Below, piece by piece: positions 22,930-34,900 of a stretch of 64,000 nt of DNA. The DNA is from Anagrus nilaparvatae (lineage: Eukaryota > Arthropoda > Insecta > Hymenoptera > Mymaridae). The notes under the pieces were generated by a model. The model made no database searches. It was not told the DNA's origin and saw only the letters and a list, made by a program, of their open reading frames with translations. The translations under genes were made by a program, and so were the position numbers. The DNA is taken from assembly GCA_022575985.1 (NCBI GenBank), contig JAKSXM010000282.1:156549-220548 (forward strand). Reading direction: 5' to 3'. Position 1 is the stretch's first letter; each line of letters starts with the position of its first letter.

Positions 22930-24830
22930 TAATATTAATTAATATTAATAAATCGATTTTTGAGGTTTAAAAACCTATTTTTATTGTCAAAATCCGTATG
23001 GACTTTTTTTAACCCATGTTCAAGTTAAATTAAGATTGTTCAGTTTATTTACATTTAAAATAAAAAAAAATTTTTTAAATATTAAAGAAAGTTTTATACA
23101 TATTTAAAAAAAATAAATTTAACTATTTATGCATAAAAAATACAAACTGTAATTAAAATATGTTAATATCGTATTTAAAAAAAAAAATTTTATAATAATA
23201 AATTTCCTAGTAATTTACTTAACATTATTAATTATTATATAATGATAAAAATCAATAATTTTTTCTAATAAAATCCACATAAAACTATATTACCTAGTTG
23301 AAAGATAATTGATATGAAAATTATAACTTAATTTTTTTAGTAATCATGTGAGATACGTGTTTGACGATTTAGTTAATTTTAAAATCATATTATTAAAATT
23401 TATATCTTGGATAAAGATCTTAAAATTTTTGACATACAATAATTAATCTAAACAAAATATCATTTATTAATGTTAACAGCTGTTAAGGAAAATTTGAACT
23501 TCTAATCAAATTTAAAACAAATTATATATTATAAATATGAATAAAATGATTGATAAATTTTAATGAAAATAAGTAAAATTAATGGTTATTTTTTTGATTA
23601 AAATCTATTTTAATACTAACTTTTTTTAATTTTACAGTATTCGTGGCACACTAAAAATCTAACACTCCACGTACTATTAAACTTTTAGATAAAAAAAGTA
23701 TATGTTATTACTCCCACTACATTTGTATTAAAAAATGTTATCAATAAATTTAACCGCGTACTTGAAAAAAAAACAACAAAAATGACGTAATTTTTTTTTA
23801 TAATGCATTTGTTAATTTTTTTGCAAAAGAAAATAAAAATAGGTATTTTTATAAAAAGATTTTTTTTTTTACAATGTTTTTCATGACATAATATTATCGT
23901 CAATTGTTCATATGTACATGATATGTGTACTGAAAATTTTTCTATATTCTTATTAAAAAAGTTTTTTTTTTCCTATTTTTTTATAAGGAAATGAATTTTT
24001 TTAAAAAAAAGAAAATTTCACTTTAATGTGTATGTTATGATAATTGATGGGAATATTATACGTTAAAGAAAAAAATAATAATTTTTTTTTATAATTATAA
24101 TTTTTTTTATTTTTTATGTATTAATATATCTACTTTACTTTCTACTGATTAATTCAATTAGCTACTGTTGTTACTTTTTTTATGACATTTTTGAAAAAAA
24201 TATAAAATTTTTAAGATGTCATAAAGAATTGCAGTTATTACCAGGTTATTACTTAAGACGGACAAAAATGATGCAAACAATATAAAGTGCAAGATGCTTA
24301 ACTTATTTAAAAATTTACACAGTTAAATTGCTTTTTTTTAATTTTCAAGAAGAATGATTTATAGTAATACATCATAATAGCCAAAAAATGTACAAAATAA
24401 AACTAGTAAGCCCAGTTTATAGTTTTTTCAGTTGATCATGGGTTAAAATATGCAAAAAAATGAAGGTTATAAATATCTAGATTTATAAGAAGTGTCGGAA
24501 AAATCCACCCCCTCTTCTGCAGTATTTTTAATTTTTTGCAAAAGGGAACTTAACCAATATTTTGTCCTGAAAAATCTTTAGTTTTCTATGCCTTTTTCAG
24601 AATTCAATTAAAAAAAAAATTTCCCCAATTCTATAACTTTTTTGCACTTTTATTTGTTAAAGAAAAATGTTAGAGAAGTCACTTTTTGGTTTAGAAAAGA
24701 TTAAAAAATAAAATTTAGTACTTTTTTTTTTGTAAGAAAATCGTTTGTTAAGAGCTGACAATAACACCCATTGGTACCTAAAAAATTAAAAAAGATGGAG
24801 TACCATATTAGGCAAAAATTTTTCCTTGTT
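22930..24830. other. AT-rich intergenic DNA, no gene seen
   Basis: Almost uniformly A/T-run sequence between the small 95-aa gene and the first LINE. Short open frames here are Phe/Lys/Ile runs. I found no splice-supported coding sequence and no inverted repeat of note. Confidence 0.5.
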
Positions 24831-24835
24831 ATTTT

Positions 24836-26149
24836 GTGAGAAGATGGGTCTTACCAGTTCCTCTATCACAACAAAAGCTCGCTTTTCACCGGACGAGCAC
24901 AATAAATACTTTTTGTCCACTCAATAGTTTTGATCCCTCTCTGCAACTTAATAAGCCACCCGTAGAACCTAATCGCCAACCTTTTAAATTCACCAACATT
25001 ACGTTAGATAATTTAAATTGGGCATTTAAACAATTCTCCACTAAATCTAAAGGGCCTGATGGTATTTCATTAGAAGCTCTTAAACTTTGTCTACCATCTC
25101 TTTCGAAAGTTTTTGCATCACTTTTCAATAAGTCGATAATCCTCAAAAACTTTCCGTCTGCCTGGAAATATAGCCATATAATTTCTGTAAATAAAATAAC
25201 CAATCCCCTCTTATTAAGTAATTATCGCCCGGTATCTCTTTTATCAATCTTATCAAAAATTTTTAAGAAAATAATCCATAATCAATTATTACAATATCTA
25301 ATTAAGCATAAAGTTCTCGACAATTTTCAATCAGGTTTTCAAAAACTCCACAGCGCCCAAGCTCTTTTGACAAACTTAGTTGATGATATTTGTAGGGGTT
25401 ACCATGATGGGAATCTCAATATCCTACTAATGTTTGACCTAGATTTAGAAATCTACCTTCAAATTCCCAAGAAAAATTATAATCTATCTACTTCTCTCCT
25501 TCAAAATGATCTAAGAAACATTTAAATCTGGGCCTCTCAAAATAATTTCCATTTTAATAAAGAAAAAACTAACTTCATAAACTTTGGTAAGAATTGTCAG
25601 GAGCTCTACACTAACAAAACCACATTCTATTTTAGCGGTAAACACATTCCAATATCCAAATCAGTCAAAAATCTTGGCCTTTTCCGTGATTCAGATATGA
25701 ACTGGCTCAAACAAATCAATCATATGTCCAAATCAATAAATTATGTACTGTATAGACTCAGATATTTCAAAAACCTCATTTCCCCTTTACTTCGCAGACA
25801 CCTAGTCTGTTCACTAATCTTCCCTCTCTTTAATCACGGTGCTTTTCCAATGGGTAACCTGCTAGGATATCAATACGACTGTTTACAGAAACTGCAGAAT
25901 GCTACAGTTAGATACGTTGAACATATCAAATTTCCTAACAGAACATCACCTGCTAGACTAAGACTAGGTTGGCTTAATGCCAGGTTACGTCAGAAATATT
26001 TGAATGCCATATACATCTATAACATTCTCAGTAATTGTCTCCCTGTATACTTAAAGGACAAAATCAATGTCTTTGTGCCTGCTCAAAATTCTCGCCCTCA
26101 TTTACGTCATGCTCTAAATTTAATAATTCCCCTCGTGTTCACATGCTGA
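24836..26149 (+). pseudogene. LINE reverse transcriptase remnant with in-frame core deletion
   Basis: A jockey/CR1-like RT. The first frame (24836-25525) has the fingers motif KGPDGISLEALKLCLPSL (residues ~72-89) and NYRPVSLLSILSKIFKKII (~128-146), then NFQSGFQKLHSAQALL (~165-180). At LLMFD the palm should continue with SKAFD and then reach YADD. Instead LLMFDL joins directly to DLEIYLQI, the segment that normally follows YAD. An in-frame deletion has therefore removed the catalytic palm. A stop at about 25523 breaks the frame, which continues after it (WASQNNFHFNKEKTNFINFG) to the C-terminal region at 26149 (LRLGWLNARLRQKYLNAIYIY). No activity is possible. The 3' end extends to about 26250 with a C-terminal-like segment in another frame. 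GC content exceeds the flanks. Confidence 0.88.
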
Positions 26150-26779
26150 ATTTCTGAAATACCCTTCCTGAACCCATTCGTTTAGCTCCTTCTATCGACT
26201 CCTTGAAACACAACCTCTACCACTACCTATTACAGAATGACTCTTCTATTTCTCTATAACACTATTTAATTTCCCATAAAATAGTTTCAACTTCCCTTGG
26301 TCCCACCCCTGATTACTTCCTATTCCTTAGTTCTCATAAATCCTTAACCTCAAATTCATAATCATTCTCTTCAACCCAAAATTTCTAAATCCGCATTTTA
26401 AGCTCTCTTATTATCCTTCTTTTGATTTAATCTTCTTTTTACTTTCATTTTTCCACTTTTTTTGTAAATATTTATATCTGAATTAATTTTAATTAATTGT
26501 CAATAGCTTAAATTTAAATTTTCATTTTTTTACTTTATATATAGTATATTAAATTATCTTATTGTTTTATTTTAATCACAATTTGTAAATACCGTGCTCT
26601 AAAATAATAGCATAAAATGTGTGAAATTTCAAATAGAATACATAACAATCATATCAATACGAACAGTCAAAATGAGTCAAATAATTAAAAAGTCAAAATA
26701 AGTAAAATAAATAAATCAATCAATTTATTAGTCAAATCATACAATATATAAATAATATATGTCAAGTAAGATCTGAGGT

Positions 26780-28095
26780 GAAAATTTTTTGTCTGACACT
26801 CCTCTTAAAACGATTTTAGGAATTTATGTCACGTATACATGGGGGAATACTGTTCCAAAAGTGTGCAAATATAACTTGAAAAGAGTTAATGCCTCAATCA
26901 GTCGTAATGTAAAAAGGATTATCCAAGTCCTTACAAAGACCATGGGATTGGATACAAAGACCACCTGATCATGAGCTAGCTTTTCCAAGACTTTCGATAG
27001 GAAACATAACAATGCAACAGGGCGAAAGTCGCAAGACAATGATAGTATAGATATTTTTTTTAAGGTTTATAATAGGTGATTTTTTCTGCGGCAAAAATAC
27101 CTTTCAAAAGAGAGGTATTAGATAATTTGGTAAGATGAGCGGCAATAGTTGGTAATGCCTTAGCTATAATGCTTTTCGAATATCATCGTCACCTTTCGCT
27201 TGTGATCTAAAATGGGAAACGGCCAGAATAACGTCGTAAATAGAAACTGCGTGAAAGACAAAACCTTCTGGGAAGGAATTATTAACTATGTTTAGAGATA
27301 CAGTTGGATCTTCTGAGTGGGAAATTGAGATGTTAGAAAAGTGTAACTTAAACTCATCAAGGGAAACCCCATGAAGAGCATCACTTAATTCAGGAATAAG
27401 CCCAAGACTTCTCATTTCCTTCCAAAAGTTCTTGCCATCATCAAGAGTGTCACAAATACGATTTTGCATGTAAGCACAGCGAGCTACTTCAGAACGTTCC
27501 TCATGTAAGTTAGCAGAAATTCTTTAAAAAGCTAATTAGAGCCAGTTCTGTGATATCGTCTACAAGTAACGTCTCGTTTAGATTTAAATAGACGTAATTC
27601 TGTATTTAGCCAGGGATAATTGATTCTATGTGGCTTTAACGGTTTATCAGGTGCCAACATAACAATTGTACTACTTATGTGATGTGTAATAACTGAGAGA
27701 CCTTGCTCAGTGTCAAATTCATCGTCAGAAGATGAGAATAGGGTCCAGTCAAGTTTACGTAACTGTGAGTTTAGATCATGTGGTGTGATGTTGTTAAATG
27801 CCTTGTATGTTATTGGTACGTTAGGTGGTTCAGGATAAAACATGTCAATAGTGACAGATATGATGTCATGACGATTAGCATAGTTAGAAGAGGTTTTGTC
27901 AAAACTTAAAATAGTATCACATTCGTCAATTAGAATAATGTCATATCCATGTGTCATTTTTCCATCATTCATATGATGTGAGGCACCTGAGCCAACTAGT
28001 TTAAAGGATATGTCAGTAATAAGATTATTTACAAACTTGGTGTCATTTGTGTCTAGCATGTTGGCGTTCCAGTCATGATTGATGCAAGATTTCAT
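26780..28095 (-). pseudogene. LINE ORF2 remnant (endonuclease end, linker, RT fingers, C-terminus)
   Basis: Minus-strand pieces in LINE order. 28095-27532 is the C-terminal part of the endonuclease and the linker (DIISVTIDMFYPEPPN; YPWLNTELRLFKSKRD; RYHRTGSN). 27469-27164 is the endonuclease-RT connector (FWKEMRSLGL; AVSHFRSQAKGDDDI). 27039-26950 holds the RT fingers (DFRPVALLCFLSKVLEKLAHDQ). From about 26900 down another frame reads HFWNSIPPCIRDINS, the C-terminal end of such ORF2s. The whole RT palm between these two parts is missing and frames are shifted. It faces the plus-strand LINE at 24.8-26.1 kb, 3' end to 3' end. The two belong to related but different families. Confidence 0.83.
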
Positions 28096-28099
28096 ATAA

Positions 28100-29870
28100 C
28101 TTTACGAAAAAAAAATCTATACAAATTAAAAAATATTGATAAATATAACCAGAAAATGAGTAAATTTTACTAAAAATTATATTGGATTTAGTAAACAAAA
28201 TCTTTATTTAGGTTATATTTACTAATTTTTTGTAAACATGTATGCTTTTAACTTTTAATTAAAAATAAATAACAATTCCTGGAATGAAAGGATGTGCAAA
28301 TTTAAGTAACCCTAAAATATGTTTCTAAATGCATTCAAAATCCAATGTCATAGTTTAGCAATAAATTCCAATTTTGTTAAAGCACTTTTCTCTGAAATCT
28401 GTAAAAACTTAAAAATGATTGTAATATTTAAATCCATTATAAATCTAATTATAATATTAAATAAATAATAAAATATTTCAAGGACCTTTTTTTCATTATT
28501 TTAAATAACCATAACAATATTGCAATAAAATAATAAGTACATTTAAAAAATAAATTTATATTAAATAATTTTTAATAGATACTTACGTATTAAAAATAAT
28601 AAATATATTTAAAATATAAGTAAATTGATAATAATTATTTAAAATATGTAAAATTCTTAACTTTATTTTATTTTATTTTATTTTTTGTACTTACACAATT
28701 TATGTATATGGAATATTCTTTCTTAATATTAGACAGTTGTATCTAGAAAATTTACAAATTTAAATGAAAATAAAACAGTACTAATTAAACTTGTAGGTGT
28801 TTATGTATCCCATAAGATTTACTACTGTGAAACTTGATAATAGCTTTAATATTGGTATAATCTAATCTGAAATTACTTTTATTCTATATTTCAACTTTTA
28901 GACTAAAAGTGGAAAATAAAACTGTTCTTATTAGCCTAAATATTATTCTTAAAAAATTAAACAGACAAATTTTACAGAACATAAAAAATTTGGAAAATAT
29001 CATTTGCTCTAGTTGAATACTAGAAAAAAATTACAGATCTCGTAAAACGTTCAAATTAAAGAAGAACGATCCATATAAAAATATAAATAATCATTAATAT
29101 AGACAGATATATAACTTTTATTTTAAAAATATTTCACTTTTCTGAACTAGTTTTTTTCATTCCTACATATAATGTAATTTATCTGGAATGTTACAAATAT
29201 TATATATCATATCCTTTTCAAACTTTTTTTTGACTTTATAATGGTTACTTAATTGAATATTACATATAATTAATCTATTTAAAAAAAGATAAATTATATA
29301 TTATATAAAAATTTATAAATTTAATTAATATACATATGTACATAAAGTATTTTTAAAAAAATTTTTTTTTTTTTGGAATCAAAATATTTACATGAAAATA
29401 AAATTAATTTTAAAATTCAAAAAATTATTCATCGTTATTTTATAACGTAACGTGTTATAGTATAGATAATTTATTGTTTCATAATCATAATAATAGATTA
29501 TCCTTTTATAACAATAAACGAGCTTCGTGGTTTAAATTCTTTTCACTTTCTATTAACAACTTTCTATTTTTTTTTCCTTTACTTTGACCTTGATTTTGAC
29601 ATAATGCGTACAATAAATTACAATGATGGTTTAAGTTTTACATCTTTTTATGTAATCCACGATGTAATCATGTTTATTCTATTATTTTTAAGATTTATAT
29701 AGTGTAGGTCAAGATTTTAAAATATTGATAGGGAGATTTTTTTTTTTTAATTTGATCAAAGGATAGACTTAATATGCTTGCCAAAAATTTGTACAAAAAA
29801 AGTGCAAAATGTACTTTTATGCCACCAAATTCATTGTTCATAATTGTACATCCAGCGTGGACAGTGGGTG
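28100..29870. other. AT-rich intergenic DNA, no gene seen
   Basis: About 1.8 kb with an extreme A/T bias and short direct AT motifs (for example the TTTTA repeats at 28664-28685). No frame with protein-like composition, no splice-supported gene, no clear element termini. Confidence 0.5.
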
Positions 29871-29874
29871 AATA

Positions 29875-30275
29875 TTATATTTATTGAACTCCTGTATCAA
29901 TAAAAATAAGTCTTGCGTATGAATAGAAAACTAATAATTACTTTTATCACACTTTTCGAGCTATGAAAGAAAATAAAGTTTAAGGTACGACCACCTATGG
30001 AGAGTTTTTGATACACTATATGAAAAAATTTCTTATATTCGTGTTAAAACAAAGGATAGATATTTAAATCAGTAGAAAAAAAAATTAATAAAAACAGAGA
30101 ATTTCTTTCAAAAATTATTTAATTTTTTCATGGTGCATCAAAAACTCTCCATAGTCGGTCGCACCTTAAATTTTATTTTCATTCATAGCTCAAAAACAAT
30201 GGGAAAAGTAATTATTAAATTTCTATACATAAAAATTATTTATTTTTATTGATACTACTATCAGAAAAAGATGTG
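29875..30275. mobile_element. palindromic MITE-like element
   Basis: An inverted repeat of about 400 bp. The left arm contains ATCAATAAAAATAA, TAATAATTACTTT, GAGCTATGA and AGTTTAAGGTACGACC, with CTATGGAGAGTTTTTGAT. The right arm is the reverse complement: ATCAAAAACTCTCCATAG, GGTCGCACCTTAAA, TCATAGCTC, AAAGTAATTATTA and TTATTTTTATTGAT. The centre, near 30075, is AT-rich and unpaired for about 100 bp. No coding content. Confidence 0.7.
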
Positions 30276-30279
30276 TACA

Positions 30280-31970
30280 GACATCAAATTCGAAAATTAA
30301 GATCTAAAACAAATATTCTATCGGGAGAAAAAAAAATCGCGTCCAACGGCCCCGGGTAGTGAAAGAGTCAAAGAACCCATGGTTAAATTTTGATTAAAAA
30401 ATATTTATTTTTAGTGTAATTATAGTGATTTGAAAATGACCATGAAAAGTGTTTCGTTTTTCGCCCACTTTTTTGCCACTTTTTTGGACATAACACTTGT
30501 CTTAATTAACTTAGAAACTTGAGCTTCTGTATAGGAGTAAAAGAAACAATTTTCTATAAAAAAAATTTTATCTGGATTTTTTGTGACCATTTTTGTGAAA
30601 GTTATTCAATAAATTCGGGAGGTGCATATCTTTGTACGTGTAGCAATACGATGCAAAACAAAAAATTTTTATTTTCAATTTTTTATATGTTTCAATTAAT
30701 TTAATGTTTTCACATAAAAATAATTTTTAATCAACTTAGATTCTCGTCTTCAAGATTTTTTTCTTTTGATTCCAAGTTAAAATAAAGAAACACAAAATTT
30801 AAATAAGTCAAAAGACAGTTAAAAATTTGAAATGACAAAAACTTAATTTTTAATAAGTAAAAAGTAATACTAATAAAACCAGGATGTTACTTTGCAATTT
30901 TTACAATTATTTGCAAAAACAAAGCCAATAAGCATATATGCACCAAGTGTCTCAATAAACGACTGTATAAACTTCAAAGCTATAATTATGCTGAATCATA
31001 TAAATATTTATTAAATTTTTTTTATTATGATATCTAATTAAAGGTAAAAACTGATCTATATATTTAATAATTAGATGCATGAGTCTTAAAAAATATTTAT
31101 AATTTTTCGATTAAAACTTAAAGATAAGAAAAAATAAAAAATTATTAACAAACTTTTTATATACGCGTATAAGTACATTCCAAAGATAATAAACAATATT
31201 TCTTTGATACATTCACATTCAAAAAATCTAAGGTTAAATCTATAATGTTGTTGTGTAGTACAAATGCTTGTAAAACGTACATCTATTATACACTTTTTTA
31301 TTATTTTTGCTCTATGCAATTAAAAAAATTCTTGCATTATTTCAAAAAATATTAAAATTTTGATAAACAATTTTTTTTTTTATAGAAAAAATATTATTAA
31401 TAAATTAAAAATTTATTATTCTTTTACAAAAATTAGATCCTTAAATTATAATAATTACATGGGTAATAAAAAATTTTTTATGAGTGCAGAAAAAAAAAAT
31501 TGTGTCAAATAAAATTCCAAGTATTCTCATAAAGGTATAACAAGTTGATATCAATTTTACTGAATAATAAATTTATTTATGTCTTATAATAAAAGGCAGG
31601 CGCCTTTAAAAAATCAAAAGGTGTATGAAATATACCTACATTATTAAAAAAAAAAAAAAAAATATGCCGTTAGTAGTAGTAGTTGCAGATAATGCAAAAA
31701 TAGATAGTGAAAGTCCTTTATAAGAAATATCCAACTGTATAAGCAGGGGATGTCTTGAAAAGAGGTAGGAGTCACAAAGAAGGGAAAACTGGGGGTATCC
31801 ATGTTAAGGTATATGAGTGCCTCAGTTTCACCAACAACTGCTATTCTTGTCATAAAGTTTTACTTATAAACATTTAATTACGAATTCAAATTATTTAAAT
31901 TATTAAGTGAAAAAAAGGTGTAAAATTATACAAGAATTTTTATTTTACTCAACGACAAATTTTTATAAAT
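30280..31970. other. AT-rich DNA upstream of the cuticular protein gene
   Basis: No gene seen. The part just before 31975 should hold the promoter of the cuticular protein gene. An ACTTATAAACA near 31861-31871 could serve as a TATA box, but I see no matching initiator at the right spacing, so I do not call it. Short open frames here are AT-rich noise. Confidence 0.4.
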
Positions 31971-31974
31971 CAAG

Positions 31975-31992
31975 ATGCGCTATCTCGGAACG
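31975..31992 (+). other. inferred first coding exon of the cuticular protein gene
   Basis: Eighteen coding bases, ATGCGCTATCTCGGAACG, followed directly by GTACGTAAT, a near-ideal donor. The phase (0) fits the acceptor at 35977/35978 and completes a standard signal peptide. Very short first coding exons interrupted inside the signal peptide are the rule in insect CPR genes. The exon is inferred, not proven. The competing choice at 35836 would give a 133-bp intron. Confidence 0.6.
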
Positions 31993-34900
31993 GTACGTAA
32001 TTTAATAAAAATGTGTGTTTGAAATTCGTGAAAAATTGTGATGGATTTTATTTCTATTAGTATTTATCATAGTGTGACAGGATTTTATTATGTAATTAAC
32101 TTGATTGCATTTTATCCTATTGAAATTAATATTTAGGATTTTATTCAGAATACAAAAGTCTAAAAATATTCAAATGAAAAAGTGTAATTAACTTTAGATT
32201 CAAGTTTTACACTTAAGAATTTAAAAATTGAAATTACGAAATATTTTTGAGACAAAAGAAAATAATCTTAATTTCGAATTATAAATTATTATTTCTTGTG
32301 CAGCTAAAAAAATTAATTTGCGACATAATTATTCTGTTAAATTGCTCTGCTTGATTTTTGAACTAATTTTTCTTATAAATAATGGTAAAATATCAAAAAC
32401 AAATGCTAAATTTGACGTGACTTATGATGAACTTCTGAGTTTTGGAAACTTTTGGATAAAATTTGAATTTTTTTAGTTTTAGCTAAAATTTTTTTAATTA
32501 ATATTTCAGTAATTACTTGAAAATTCAAGCTGTGCAATTTTACAGTTTTTTTTAATTGTAACAAATAAAATATAAAAATTTTACCAATTTATCATAATTT
32601 TGACTTAGAAAAATGATTTTTACAGTGTATATTAAAAATTTATTTATTTTTGAACACTTTAAATCCTAAAATTACGCAAAATCGATGAGACAAATTATGT
32701 AGAATAATTTTTATAAAGAGGTTATTCAAAAAATAAGTAAATCAATTTTTTTCATTTTTGACCTACCCAACTACCCTTTATTAACACTTAAATTCAACCA
32801 AAAATATGAAAAAATTAAAAACAACTTCTGGTCTGTAACATAAATACTGATTTAATTAACTTATTAAAAACGAAACTACAAAACGAAAAAGATAAAAAAT
32901 AGAAATTGAATTTATCATTAAAAAAGAAATAAGGAAAAGTAAATATGTATTTATTAGTTAATCGAATAAAAAATACATAATACGTAATCGATACACATAA
33001 AGAAAAAAAAAATTGTGTAATAATGTAAATAAATAATTATAACATAATATCTAACACCAAATTAATAATTATTTATTTCAACAAAAAATTATTGACAAAT
33101 GCGAAAAAATAGGTGTAATAATAATTTATGCGTAACAAAAAAATATATAATTAAAAAAAATTTTTAATTTCTTAACTTGAAATTTTTATTAAAACGTGTG
33201 TGTGTGTGTAAATCAGGAAGCGCAACGTATTATTAATGAGAGAGATATATAGAACCGCAAGCTTCGATTAATTTATTAAATCGCTCTTTTACTCTCTATT
33301 GAACTGTATTTTTTTTTTGTTCCGGTAAAAGTATCTTATTAAATATTACGGAAGAATACATGTAAATAATTTTGTTTTTTTCTCTCTTTTTCAATAAAAT
33401 CTCTATTTTATTAATTCAAATAAAAAAAAATAATTTGTTTTTGCGTGTATGAACTAATTTATTTTTTTATACATTTTTTTTTCGCAATAAAATAATAAAG
33501 AAAAATTAACAATGTGTAAAGAAAAAGTTTTATTGTTATCGATAGGAATTTATAATTTATTAATGAAAAATGTAATAACGTTTAAGTATTACTTTATGAA
33601 ATATTTGCAAATATTTTTTTTTTTTACTTTCTTACATTTTTATTGACTAATAGATTTTGTAACAATTTTATTCTTGCTCTATATAAGTTACTGGAACCTC
33701 GATTATCCGGGTTAGGGTTGACTAATACCGATCCGGATTACTGAAAATTTGGTTAAAATGGAGAAATGAATGAGTGTGTATAGAAATTTTGTAAACTTGG
33801 TTTAGATGATCTAAATTTTATTGCCTAATAAATTAACACCTACGTAACTATTAGAAGAATTTAAAAAAAAATTTAATTTATATTGCTTGACCAAATTGCT
33901 TATCCAGTTGAAACATAATCCTTAAATTGAGCTTCCTAATGAATTTGTTTAAGGTTTTGTTAATAAAACTGATTTTTAAATTTACTATTTTAGCCCAGAA
34001 TTATTTATATAATTTTCGACCACTTACAATTATTTGAAGTCCAATCAGAGCAATTTATCAGTAAAGATTTTTAAACAAAAACTTAGCTAAAAAACATAAA
34101 TTTATATCTAAATAGTGTGTACATGTCGTCTTCGTTTTTATTTATACTACTTTCACTAAAAAAAAATTAAATTTATTATAAAAAATAAGCCAATCAGTAA
34201 CCAACGACATCCAATAAATTTTATTTAATATACGTAAATCAACTAATTGCAATTGTTAAGTAATACATTAAAAAGTATCCTATTACGTGAATTTTTTATT
34301 TAATTTACCTCTATCTATTTTTTAATGTTAATGAAAAAAAAGAAAATTTAAATAAAAAAAAAAAAGTTGTAAATTTTAATTGGAAGAAGTAGTTTATTTT
34401 AGAAATTACATTACATCGTTCAAAAATACTTATAAGGTTTTTACTTTTAATCTCTAAGTCACATAAAATCATTAAAGTCCTAAAAAAGTTTTCATTTTAT
34501 TTTTATTTAAAAGAAAAAATGTGTGTAATTGCTATATTATGTGAAACGTGTTTACTTTTATTTAACAGTGAATCTTTTTTAATAAACATTGCTTTTACTT
34601 TAGAATTTTTTATATTACTTAATACCTTTAATGATTATGCAAAAAATTATCAAGGTTAAATTAACCTTAATTATAGAAAAAAAACAAAAGATGATAAAAA
34701 AAAAAATTAAATTAGTTTAATCAGTTAACCTATTTTTTTTAGAAAAAATAATCTCAAAATTTTAAAGTTAAGTAAACATGTTTAGAGATATTTGTCCAAA
34801 TGGTAATTTCGGTACATTGTTATCTTTGTGGAAAATATTATGGCCACCAGAAATATTATTTAATGTTGTACAATTGATATTTTTTTATTTTATTGGTAAA

